Assembly: GCA_029260765.1 (NCBI GenBank) | Contig: JAJDCP010000091.1 | Span: 1-64,000 of the forward strand | DNA length: 64,000 nucleotides | Direction of reading: 5' to 3' | Source: Planctomycetota bacterium | GTDB lineage: Bacteria; Planctomycetota; J058; JAJDCP01 | Shown: positions 9,192 through 16,762 of the stretch, piece after piece | Layout of the letters: each line of letters begins with the position of its first letter | How positions within the stretch are numbered: the stretch's first letter is position 1 | The notes under the pieces: model-generated | What the model was told of the DNA's origin: nothing | The model's input: only the letters and a program-made list of their open reading frames with translations | Databases searched by the model: none | Program-made: the position numbers and the translations under genes

Positions 9192-10856
9192 ATGAGCAGT
9201 TCCCTGCGCATCTTGCATTTTGAGACAGACGCTGCGGCCAACGAGGCTGTGCAGGCTGCGTTGTCCGCGCTGGCCCATGAAGGCGTCGCGGCCGAAGTCC
9301 TCCAGGTCAGCTCGCGGGTTGCGCTTGATGAGGCCATCGCTGAAGCCGGGACAGCGTTGCTGATTCCAACTACGGTCGGCGATGAGACCCTTGCCGAGTT
9401 GCTCGATGTCTGCCGCTATCATGAGCCCGAGATCCCCTGCATCGTGCTGAGCGACCAGCCCGATGAGGAATCGGCGCTCGCATGGCTCAAACAGGGCTTC
9501 ACCGACGTCGTCGCCAAGACCCAACTCGGGCGCTTGGCGTTCACGGTGGAGCGCGCGGTTCGGGAGAGCCGTGACCGCGAGGCGATGCGCCTGCGAGAAA
9601 CCGAGCTGCGCGAGATGGTGCAGCGGATGGGGGGGGAATCTGGCGGGACGGGAGGTGGGTCGCTGGAGCGCGATGCGCTGACGGGGCTCCTGTCCTGGCA
9701 GGGGATGTCCCGGGCTCTCGAGCGCGAGCTCGAGCTCGCGCACCGGACCGGCTCCAGCCTGCTGGCATGCCTGGTCAGCTGCAACGATCTCGACAAGATC
9801 GAGCAGAATTTCGGGCGCGAGTGTACCGATCTGGTGCTGCAGGGCATCGCCAGTCGCCTGTCGGACACGCTGCGACGGACGCAGATTCTCGGACGGGTGG
9901 GCGAGAGCGAGTTCCTGGCGCTCTTTCCCTGCACGCGGCGGGCTGAGGGCTATCATGTGGCCGCACGCCTGCGGGCCACGGCCGATTCCCCAGTCTTGAC
10001 ACCCGAAGCGCCGTTGAAGGTCGAGATCAGCGAGGGAGTGGTGCCCCTGCCCTGGGACACCGAGAATCTCGAGATGGTGCTCGAGCTGGCGCGCGCTGCC
10101 CTCGAGGAACAAGAGGAGTTCCGCAGCCAGGCCAGCAGCACGGGGCACACCCTCCGTCTGGGGGGGCAGTTGCTGCACTACGACTCCGACCTGCGCGCCG
10201 TCGGCCAACCGATCGTCAACTTGGCAGACGAGAGCGTCGTGGGCTACGAGCTCTTGTGCCGCGGTCCCGCCCACGGCTTGTTCGAAGATCCCGAGCGGAT
10301 CCTCGATGTCGCCCGTGCACAGTCGAAGCTGCCGATGGCCGATCTGTATTGCTTGAAGGCCTGCTTGCAGGAAGCCCGCAACCTGGCTCCCGGCCTGCGT
10401 GTCCACGTCAATATCCGCCCAAGCACACTGTTCGAGGTGCCCTTCAGGGTGATCGAGTTGCTGCTCCGTTCCTGCCGCGGGGTCAAGCTCTTCCTCGAGC
10501 TGAGTGAGGAGCAATTCATCGGTCATCCCTGGGGGCTGGTCAAGCGCGTGCAGGCGCTCAAGAAGGCTGGAGTGCGGCTGGTTCTCGACGATGTCGGGCG
10601 CGGGCGAGGCACGCTTGACACCGTCATGCTGCTCGAGCCCCAGGCGGTGAAAATCGGCGCCGAGTTGATTACTGGAGCGTCGGAGGACGTGCGCAAGCAG
10701 CGCTTGCTGCGCCGCATTCTCCTGCTTGCCGACTCAGCGGGTTGCGACATCATCGCCGAAGGCATCGAGACCTCGACAGATGCCGCGCTGGCTCGCAGCA
10801 TGAACATCTCCCTGGCCCAGGGATTCCTCTGGTCCCAACCGGTGATGCTGCGCTGA
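9192..10856 (+). CDS. Receiver-like + degenerate GGDEF + EAL domain protein
   Basis: A likely cyclic-di-GMP phosphodiesterase of 554 residues. Residues 1-~125 resemble a receiver fold but lack the acidic pocket and phosphorylatable Asp. A GGDEF-like domain starts near residue 160 (DALTGLLSW), but its active-site loop reads GESEF (about 238-242), so cyclase activity is unlikely. The C-terminal EAL domain (~335-554) keeps most metal and catalytic positions: E in YELLCR, N in VNIRPS, E in ELSEEQ, the DD pair in LDDVG, K in VKIG, E in AEGIET and Q in AQGF. EAL itself is replaced by ELL. Start ATG 9192 is chosen because upstream codons look non-coding; no strong ribosome site is seen. Its stop is only 5 bases from a convergent gene. 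An effector that merely binds c-di-GMP is the alternative. Confidence 0.85.
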   Translation: MSSSLRILHFETDAAANEAVQAALSALAHEGVAAEVLQVSSRVALDEAIAEAGTALLIPTTVGDETLAELLDVCRYHEPEIPCIVLSDQPDEESALAWLKQGFTDVVAKTQLGRLAFTVERAVRESRDREAMRLRETELREMVQRMGGESGGTGGGSLERDALTGLLSWQGMSRALERELELAHRTGSSLLACLVSCNDLDKIEQNFGRECTDLVLQGIASRLSDTLRRTQILGRVGESEFLALFPCTRRAEGYHVAARLRATADSPVLTPEAPLKVEISEGVVPLPWDTENLEMVLELARAALEEQEEFRSQASSTGHTLRLGGQLLHYDSDLRAVGQPIVNLADESVVGYELLCRGPAHGLFEDPERILDVARAQSKLPMADLYCLKACLQEARNLAPGLRVHVNIRPSTLFEVPFRVIELLLRSCRGVKLFLELSEEQFIGHPWGLVKRVQALKKAGVRLVLDDVGRGRGTLDTVMLLEPQAVKIGAELITGASEDVRKQRLLRRILLLADSAGCDIIAEGIETSTDAALARSMNISLAQGFLWSQPVMLR

Positions 10857-10861
10857 GCCAC

Positions 10862-11368
10862 TCAACCCGGGAGCGCCTGGCTTTCCGCGTTCAGGTAGCG
10901 CACCAGCAGATTGGGCAGCCCCAGGAATAGATCACCGCCGAAGGCACAGTAGCGCGCGGTCTGATGCATCTTGCTGACGCGCGTGGGTACGGTCATTCTG
11001 CGCACGCCGCTACGACGACCGTGCAGCCAGTAAGCGCCACGGCTTCCGGGCTTCTGCTGCTGCCAGGCGAAGAAGCTCTGCCTCTCAATCGCCCCACACA
11101 GCTGAAGCTGTTCCAGCTGCTCGTCGATCTCCCAAGCGTTGGCGGCGAGGAGCACCGTCCGCGCAGCGACGGCCCGGGCAGCAGCGCCCGCGGCTGTCAG
11201 CAGTGTCTGCAGGACCCGCGCGCCATCGGCCAGAATCGTGCCCGCCGGCAGCACCCGGCATGCGCTCAGGGAGATCAACTCGACCTGTGCCGCATGCTCG
11301 CGCAACGCCGTAGCAAACCCCTCCAGTGTTTGCTGACCACCGGGTCTGCTGACAACAAACAGCTTCAC
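10862..11368 (-). CDS. Hypothetical protein, 168 residues
   Basis: I do not recognise this protein. It has no signal peptide or membrane segment, an alpha/beta-looking N-terminus (KLFVVSRPGG) and an Ala-rich middle (ARAVAARTVLLAAN) that could be a Rossmann-like strand and helix. The GTG start overlaps the stop of the upstream minus-strand gene by four bases and has GGAGG 4-5 bases before it. The two genes therefore form a coupled pair of unknown role. It converges with the EAL gene across a five-base gap, with no room for a separate terminator. Confidence 0.65.
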   Translation of the reverse strand: MKLFVVSRPGGQQTLEGFATALREHAAQVELISLSACRVLPAGTILADGARVLQTLLTAAGAAARAVAARTVLLAANAWEIDEQLEQLQLCGAIERQSFFAWQQQKPGSRGAYWLHGRRSGVRRMTVPTRVSKMHQTARYCAFGGDLFLGLPNLLVRYLNAESQALPG

Positions 11369-12063
11369 TGGGCCTCCGGTTGCAGCGAGACGATCTCGAT
11401 CAGAGGTGGGGTCTTTGCGGGCGGAGGCGATTTGACACTGACAGAGATGCGGGAAGGAACATGGACTCCCATCTCAAGGCCGTAGTCGGTCAGCATCACG
11501 TCACATCGCCGGAAATCGAAACGTTGCAGGGCCGCGTCATTGAGAGCCCGCCGCAAGTCAGGGTCGGGCGCAAGCCGCTCCAGGTACTCGAGCAGCTCGC
11601 CGATCTCGCGGCGGACGGCACGATCTTCGTCGACCCGCAGGGTCCGCGCCGTATGTCCGCTCAAACGGGCGATGGCATCGAGCCAGTGGGAGCTGCGCGT
11701 GTGACGTGCCAGCTCGACAGTCGGCAGCCCCGGGTGTTTGCGCCGTAGCCTGTGCAACTGCAGCAAGGAGAGCAGGTCTCGGACCAGGGGCTGGCGCACT
11801 ACGCGCAGTCCTCCCTGCGGCACACCGAGCCGTTTGAGCTGTTTGAGGCTGAAGTACACCACTGTCGGCAGGCCACGGCTCTTCTCGAGCGACTCGCGAC
11901 CCCAGCCGTCGATCTTGACAGGCAGGTCATCGACGCAAGCGTAGCGCAGCTCGAAGGTCCGGGTGGCGGGCAGCCAGGCCGTCTCCACGAAGCCCGCAGA
12001 GCCGCCGGGGCCGCGTGCGACGGTGCTGAGTACCCGTGGCTCCGAGGCCGGCACGCTGTGCAT
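11365..12063 (-). CDS. Hypothetical protein, 232 residues
   Basis: An unrecognised cytosolic-looking protein, first gene of a two-gene operon with the 168-residue protein (4-base overlap). It is rich in Arg and Leu. A region at about residues 90-150 (RDLLSLLQLHRLRRKH, then a helix-rich stretch) could be helical. The C-terminus is a Pro-rich segment followed by IEIVSLQ. There is no signal peptide. The nearest upstream gene on the same strand is the TM2 protein, 117 bases away, so this may be its own transcription unit. Confidence 0.6.
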   Translation of the reverse strand: MHSVPASEPRVLSTVARGPGGSAGFVETAWLPATRTFELRYACVDDLPVKIDGWGRESLEKSRGLPTVVYFSLKQLKRLGVPQGGLRVVRQPLVRDLLSLLQLHRLRRKHPGLPTVELARHTRSSHWLDAIARLSGHTARTLRVDEDRAVRREIGELLEYLERLAPDPDLRRALNDAALQRFDFRRCDVMLTDYGLEMGVHVPSRISVSVKSPPPAKTPPLIEIVSLQPEAQ

Positions 12064-12180
12064 AGGTCACCGCAAGATCGAGGCTTGCCTAAAGGGTAGC
12101 GGACATCCACGACGCTGGCGAGCACGGCCTGGCTGGACACCGGTCTGCAGCCGTTTGTGGGAAACGTGTGCGCTTCGCTG

Positions 12181-12741
12181 TCAGGGCTTGATCACGCCCT
12201 GGGGCCCGAACAACTGGTCGAGGAAGTCGATGCCGTTTTCCATCGCCCGGATGCTGCCCTGACGGTTTTGTCTCTCTGCCAGCTGGTAGGCATCGATCAC
12301 GTACACGATCCAGAGGATTGGCAGACCAAAGGCTGTTGCGGCGGCCAAAAAGCTGATCAGGAAGAAGAACAGCGCCTTCTTGGTCTGGCCGATATAGACG
12401 TGCCCGAATGGGAAACAACAGAAGATGTTGAGCAAGGCTGCCAGCAACGGACTGCGGGGTCCAGGCAGCTCTTCGCCCCAATCAGCGCCGCGCGGGCCGG
12501 TCGGAGGCGGCGGCCTGCCAGGTGGAGGCTGTCCACCGGAGGGTGGATAGTTGCCGGCTGGAGGCTGACCTCCGGGCGGGCCATACCCTGGGGGCGGCTG
12601 CCCGCCGGGGGGAGGGTAGCCACCCTGCGGAGGATAGTTTCCCGGCGGAACCTGGCCCTGATGGGGCGGGCGGGGTGGTTGCGGCGGGGGCCAACCCTGA
12701 TTGCCGCCGGGACCTTGTGGGGGAGGACCGTTGTGCGCCAT
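12181..12741 (-). CDS. Pro/Gly-rich TM2-like membrane protein
   Basis: A 186-residue protein in two parts. Residues 1-~85 are almost only Pro, Gly, Gln and Tyr, built from degenerate units like YPPPGGQPP. Residues ~95-150 hold two hydrophobic segments joined by a short turn (FCCFPFGHVYIGQTKKALFF, then LPILWIVYVIDAY), matching the TM2 pattern with its G-x-HxxYxG turn and final W-x-x-D. The C-terminus is ~35 cytosolic residues. TM2 proteins are small inner-membrane proteins, often with low-complexity Pro-rich tails; their role is poorly known. Start ATG 12741 is preferred over GTG 12747 because GGGAG lies eight bases upstream. It is divergent from the cysteine dioxygenase gene. Confidence 0.8.
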   Translation of the reverse strand: MAHNGPPPQGPGGNQGWPPPQPPRPPHQGQVPPGNYPPQGGYPPPGGQPPPGYGPPGGQPPAGNYPPSGGQPPPGRPPPPTGPRGADWGEELPGPRSPLLAALLNIFCCFPFGHVYIGQTKKALFFFLISFLAAATAFGLPILWIVYVIDAYQLAERQNRQGSIRAMENGIDFLDQLFGPQGVIKP

Positions 12742-12899
12742 GGACACACTCCCATTGGTGGCGGGGCCGCGCCCGGCCCTGAGTCTTCGGGATCTTAGCA
12801 GATTGTTGTCTTCCTGGCCCGCGATCGTCCCCCTTTTTGCTGGGGAAGCCGTCCGGGAACTCGTAGAATCATCCTAGCGCTCAATCCGGGAGGGATGCG

Positions 12900-13466
12900 A
12901 TGGCCATCGGCAGTGAGACTGCGCAGAAAATCAGCCTTGAAGACTTCGTGCTCGAGATGATGCACATGCCGAAGAAAGGCTCGACCGTCGACCAGCTGCT
13001 TCAGCTCTTTCGCAGTCTGTGCCTGTGCGATGAGCTCATCGAGGAGAACATCCACTTCCACGAAACCATGTACTCCCGCAATCTGATCTGCCGCACGCCA
13101 CGCTTCGACATGTTGGTGCTCTGCTGGCAGCCAGGCCAGACTTCTTCGGTCCACGACCACTGCGGTTCCTTGAACTGTACAAGGGTCTACCGAGGCCAAC
13201 TGACATCACGTGTCTTCACGATCGAAGACCAGCCGGAGCCTGGTCGTTTCGTTTTGGGTCCTGCCGAGGAAGAAAAGGTCGGCCCGGGCGGCTTCGCGAC
13301 CGTCGACCGCGGCCAGATCCACCAGCTGGCCAACACATCGGACGAGCCGTTGGTGACGATCCACGTGTACGCGCAGCCTTTGAAGACGATGAACGTCTAT
13401 GATGTGGATGCGCAGGCCCGTGAGCGCGTGACCTTGCGCTATTCGCTCGAGGATGACTTCGCCTAG
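12900..13466 (+). CDS. Cysteine dioxygenase family protein
   Basis: Cysteine dioxygenase is a cupin iron enzyme that oxidises cysteine to cysteine sulfinate. The 188-residue product carries the cupin metal triad: His-x-His in SSVHDHCGS (residues ~83-85) and a third His in GQIHQL (~140). It also has the expected Tyr in HVYAQPLKTMNVYD, the HVYSPP-like catalytic segment of the family. Length matches bacterial enzymes (~190). The start has GGGAGGG about five bases upstream. A short TAGAAT hexamer near 12863 could be a -10 element but lacks a good -35. The gene stands alone between divergent and convergent neighbours. A related thiol dioxygenase (for example on 3-mercaptopropionate) is the main alternative. 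Confidence 0.88.
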   Translation: MAIGSETAQKISLEDFVLEMMHMPKKGSTVDQLLQLFRSLCLCDELIEENIHFHETMYSRNLICRTPRFDMLVLCWQPGQTSSVHDHCGSLNCTRVYRGQLTSRVFTIEDQPEPGRFVLGPAEEEKVGPGGFATVDRGQIHQLANTSDEPLVTIHVYAQPLKTMNVYDVDAQARERVTLRYSLEDDFA

Positions 13467-13476
13467 GGGCCTGTAG

Positions 13477-13495
13477 CGTCGGTCCAGGACCGACG
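13477..13495. repeat. Perfect palindromic repeat CGTCGGTCC-A-GGACCGACG
   Basis: Two 9-bp arms separated by one base lie just after the dioxygenase stop, between convergent genes, preceded by GTAG. The compact, GC-rich and isolated form resembles a REP-type dispersed palindrome more than a Rho-independent terminator, since no T-run follows. No second full copy was noticed in this window. Confidence 0.5.
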
Positions 13496-13578
13496 AGAGA
13501 ACCGAGCTGTGTGCCGGGCGTCGCTAAGCAGCTAGTGCCGGTGCGTGGCGTCCTTCCCGCAGTCACGACGATGCTCGG

Positions 13579-14457
13579 TTAGAGGAAGCTCTCGACCGCC
13601 GGGATCAGCTCGATCAGCGCCGGGCGCAGCTCTTCAGGAACCTGGCAGCGTCCTTTTTCCCAGCTCTCCAGATCTGCGAACCGTACGCCCAGACGGCGGG
13701 CGAGGTCACGAATGGAAAACCCCCGAGCGATTCTGCAGGCACGCAGATTGCGCCCCATACCCATCAATCGAGGCCGGCGTGTCAGGCGGCTGGTCGGGGT
13801 CGGAGGCTGATTCGGCTCAGGAAGCCTGCCGGTTTCTACCCTTCCGCTGTTCGGCTGCCCTGCGTCGGCATCGGCACTCAGCCGCTGGGTCACCCTGGGC
13901 GTGCTCGTCCCCGCTGCGGTCTGCGTGCGCAGGGGCGGGAAGGCCCGGGTCGCGATCCCCAGGTGCGCATCGAAACGCATCGCTCGCGCGCGGCGCTCGT
14001 CTTCGGGGGCGACCGGTCCGCTCCCCGGGCCCACGAGCGAGGTTCCAGGTGCGTCAAGGCCGAGCTCTTTGACGGTGTTCCGCAAGGTCATCCAGCCGAG
14101 CCCCTGCTTCAGCTGTGGCCCGGTAGCCAGCAATACGGCGACACCCAGCGAGGGGATCCGTTTGAGAAAGAACAAGCTGGTCGATGACTTGATGAAGAGC
14201 TCGTCGGGGGGGGGCGGTTCCGCCCGCATGTCCGCGATCACGACCTGCTGCAAGCGGCGCAGTTTCTTGCCGGAGAACAAATCCGCCACGGAAGCCGCGA
14301 TGGTCTCCAGCCAGCGCGCTTGCAAGTTCCCCTTGCCTTGATGGACGTGCAGAAGGCGCGTTCCTTCGAGGTCGACAGCACAACACAGCTGTGTGTTCTC
14401 GACGCGTCGCGCCAGGGTCTCGCACAATGCCTGACACACAGCCTGCTTGTCCCGCAC
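13579..14457 (-). CDS. Roadblock/LC7-like domain fused to a C-terminal XRE-type HTH
   Basis: A 292-residue protein. Residues ~1-135 read like a roadblock/LC7 domain: a strand with CCAVDLEGTRLL, a helix (ARWLETIAASVADL), two strands ending in VVIADM and LFIKSS, then SLGVAVLLAT and a final helix. A Pro/Ser/Thr-rich linker (~150-230) follows, then a helix-turn-helix of XRE/Cro type (MGRNLRACRIARGFSIRDLARRLGV). Roadblock proteins in bacteria usually regulate small GTPases; coupling to a DNA-binding domain suggests a signal-responsive regulator. It starts at GTG with GAGG five bases before. Divergent transcription from the REC-PATAN regulator suggests a shared control region. The roadblock assignment is by pattern only. 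Confidence 0.65.
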   Translation of the reverse strand: MRDKQAVCQALCETLARRVENTQLCCAVDLEGTRLLHVHQGKGNLQARWLETIAASVADLFSGKKLRRLQQVVIADMRAEPPPPDELFIKSSTSLFFLKRIPSLGVAVLLATGPQLKQGLGWMTLRNTVKELGLDAPGTSLVGPGSGPVAPEDERRARAMRFDAHLGIATRAFPPLRTQTAAGTSTPRVTQRLSADADAGQPNSGRVETGRLPEPNQPPTPTSRLTRRPRLMGMGRNLRACRIARGFSIRDLARRLGVRFADLESWEKGRCQVPEELRPALIELIPAVESFL

Positions 14458-14556
14458 GTCGCCTCACTTCCTGGTAGGGCTGAGGGTACCCCGGGCACCC
14501 GCTCTGGCAGTCTAGCAGACTGGCGCGGAACGCACATCGAAAGTCGCCGGAGAGCT

Positions 14557-14652
14557 ATGTCTCAAAAGGGCTTGCGTGTACCGCACCGGGGCAGGGTCGC
14601 CGAGACCAGGCAGCCGCTCGTGGCGGCAAAGCGCTTCCCGCCGAGTGGCTGA
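14557..14652 (+). CDS. Possible small basic protein, 31 residues
   Basis: A short frame begins MSQKGLRVPHRGR and ends at TGA 14650-14652, 32 bases before the REC-PATAN gene. Its ATG follows GGAGAG at close spacing, a credible ribosome site, and the product is strongly basic. It could be a leader peptide or a true small protein in the response-regulator transcript. Codon evidence is too short to decide. Confidence 0.3.
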   Translation: MSQKGLRVPHRGRVAETRQPLVAAKRFPPSG

Positions 14653-14684
14653 CGTGGTACAACAGAAGCCGACGGAGAGCCCGC

Positions 14685-15482
14685 ATGCCGCCTTCCATCC
14701 TGATCGTCGATGACGACGACGACGTTCTCGATCTGTTGCACTTCATTCTGTCCCAGGAGGGCTTTGAGGTGCACACAGCGACGAACGGAATCGTGGCACT
14801 GCAGCGCGTCGAGGCGTGGTTGCCCGACTTGATCATCACCGACATCATGATGCCGGTCATGGACGGCTTCACGTTCATCCGCCAGCTGCGTGCGCGCCCG
14901 CGTAGCGCCTTGCTCCCGGTGATCTTCCTGACGAGCGCCAACCGTGCACGCAACCGCCTGCAATGCTTCAAACTCGGTGCCGACGACTACCTCGAGAAGC
15001 CGATCTATCGTGACGAGATCGTGTTCCGCGCACGTCGTGTGCTCGAGAATGCAGAGCGCTTGCAGCGGGCCCTGCGTTTAGGGGCCGCCGCAGAGATGTT
15101 GCCGGGTGGAAAGGGAAGCTTCAGTGGGGACCTTGCACTGTTTGGTCTGGGGAGCCTGCTCAGCATACTCGAGATGGAAGGCAAGACCGGGGTGCTGATG
15201 TTGCGTGACGGGCAGCAGCACGGCCGGATGGAAGTGCGCGCTGGCCGTGTCGTCGCGGCGGAGCTCGAGGGCGTCGAGCACCTGCTTGACGCCGAAGCCA
15301 TCTACCGATTCGCGGGTTGGGAAGGGGGAGACTTCTCGTTCCGCGCCCAGCCGGTTGAGGTCGAAGACCGGATCCGATCAGGCACGGCCCAATTGCTGCT
15401 GGAGGCGGCGCGGAGGCTTGATGATCAACGCATGCCGGCAAGCCAGGCTGGCGAAGCGGAGGCGGTGGCAGAGCAAGGCTGA
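14685..15482 (+). CDS. Response regulator with C-terminal PATAN (DUF4388) domain
   Basis: A 265-residue two-domain protein. Residues 5-120 form a complete receiver domain: acidic pocket in VDDDDD, phospho-acceptor D53 in ITDIMMP, T in FLTSAN and K105 in LEKP. Residues ~138-255 match the PATAN/DUF4388 fold (FSGDLALFGLGSLLSILEMEGKTG, then GRMEVRAGRVVAAEL), common in Myxococcota and relatives as an output module of polarity and gliding signalling. There is no DNA-binding domain, so output is probably protein-protein contact. GGAGAG lies seven bases before ATG. The divergent roadblock-HTH gene is of interest because PATAN and roadblock proteins both associate with small-GTPase polarity systems. 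No histidine kinase is adjacent. Confidence 0.9.
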   Translation: MPPSILIVDDDDDVLDLLHFILSQEGFEVHTATNGIVALQRVEAWLPDLIITDIMMPVMDGFTFIRQLRARPRSALLPVIFLTSANRARNRLQCFKLGADDYLEKPIYRDEIVFRARRVLENAERLQRALRLGAAAEMLPGGKGSFSGDLALFGLGSLLSILEMEGKTGVLMLRDGQQHGRMEVRAGRVVAAELEGVEHLLDAEAIYRFAGWEGGDFSFRAQPVEVEDRIRSGTAQLLLEAARRLDDQRMPASQAGEAEAVAEQG

Positions 15483-15505
15483 CAAGGAAACCGCTGCCCA
15501 ACCGG

Positions 15506-16741
15506 TCAGTCTCCCGCAGAGTCGCGTTGCAACTGCCTTGTCATCACCCACCCAAGCCCAAACACCAGCCCCGCGAAGAGGGCGAGCAGAACCTGCCACG
15601 CCAGGCTGGCTGCCAGGACCCAGCAGGCTTGCCACCAAGCCCAGGCAGCCAGCGCATCGTGGCCCGCGCGGGTTGCCCAGTCCTGGAATGCGCTGGGAAG
15701 CGCCGGCACCGTTTGCCGCTTGGGCCAACGCTGCGGAGCGTGTACGAGCTCTGGGGCCAGGTCATCGGGCAAGGCAGGCAACCAACGGCCGCTTCCAGTT
15801 GCGTCCTCGGCCAGCCAGAGCTCTGGACCCCACGCCAGGCAGACACCATCTGGACGCGTCTCAAAGCGGTAACCACGCAGCGGAGCGCCGTACATCAAGG
15901 CGGCGGCCTCACCGCTCGTGATCAGCTCCTCCAGGTCTTGCGCGTAGCGCCCATGCTTTTCACGGTGCCGCTGCTGCGCCTCCCATAGCTTGTAGAGAGC
16001 GGCCTCTGGTGCGGTCTTGCGGATCTCGCTCCAGCCGCTCAGGAATGTGGCCGCGGGCATGCAGGGGGCCAGCAGCAAGCCGAGCAGCAGCGACACCAGC
16101 CACAGATGGCGGGCTCTTGCTCCCGGGCGGGTGGGACGTCCTCCCAACGCCCAGCGCTCGGCCCATTCCCCGAGGGTCAAGCAGACGGGGATCCCCAATC
16201 CGACTCCCAGTCCCAACAAACGGCTGCCTGCCGCCAGTCCAAGGCCCATCCCGATGAGCAACCACAGGGCACAGGCGATGGGAAACGCTGTGCGCTGGCG
16301 CCGCGCGCCGTCGACGACCAGCAACACCCCCATCAGCGCAGCGCCGGAACCTGCCACCAGAAGCAGCTCCAGCCCGTCCACTCCGGCACCTGCCTGCAAC
16401 TGCCGCCAGAGATCGAGGGAGGTGACTCCGATGCCGGCGAACAGAGCCACGAGCATAGCCAGAGAGGGGCGGGAAAGGGCTGGGCTGACCACCTGGTAGA
16501 GATGCAGTCCCCAACCGATCAACAGGCAGGTAAGCATCGACTGCAGCAGGTCCAACGGGGCGCTGCTTCCTGCCAGCGCCAGCCCGACCCATGCGGTCGG
16601 CAGGCCGCGAAGGAGCGACCGCAGCACGAAAGCGTGCCAGGGAATCTTCTCGGTCTCCACGCCGAGGCTGCCGAATAGCGCCACTTGCAAGGCAGCGCGC
16701 CACCCTTCTACGGGGTCCTGGGCTGAGCGGGGCATCGGCAT
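15506..16741 (-). CDS. Polytopic membrane protein with an extracytoplasmic pilin-like insert
   Basis: A 411-residue protein of unknown function and the last gene of the six-gene minus-strand operon (21 bases after MIPS). Residues ~40-235 contain about seven hydrophobic segments. A soluble stretch (~240-345) reads EAALYKLWEAQQRHREKHGRYAQDL followed by a Tyr-rich turn. This resembles the C-terminal half of type IV pilin-like globular domains (alignment of an A-x-x-x-L-x-x-x-Q helix and GxYxxxL), but without a prepilin leader. A final pair of hydrophobic segments (~365-405) closes the protein. Nothing identifies a substrate. The pilin-like reading is tentative. Confidence 0.65.
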   Translation of the reverse strand: MPMPRSAQDPVEGWRAALQVALFGSLGVETEKIPWHAFVLRSLLRGLPTAWVGLALAGSSAPLDLLQSMLTCLLIGWGLHLYQVVSPALSRPSLAMLVALFAGIGVTSLDLWRQLQAGAGVDGLELLLVAGSGAALMGVLLVVDGARRQRTAFPIACALWLLIGMGLGLAAGSRLLGLGVGLGIPVCLTLGEWAERWALGGRPTRPGARARHLWLVSLLLGLLLAPCMPAATFLSGWSEIRKTAPEAALYKLWEAQQRHREKHGRYAQDLEELITSGEAAALMYGAPLRGYRFETRPDGVCLAWGPELWLAEDATGSGRWLPALPDDLAPELVHAPQRWPKRQTVPALPSAFQDWATRAGHDALAAWAWWQACWVLAASLAWQVLLALFAGLVFGLGWVMTRQLQRDSAGD

Positions 16742-16762
16742 CCTGGCGTTGTGGACCTGACC

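Noticed and set aside
9045-10526. Minus-strand 493-codon frame
   Set aside because: Antisense shadow of the EAL protein; composition is Gln/His/Leu-rich without domains.
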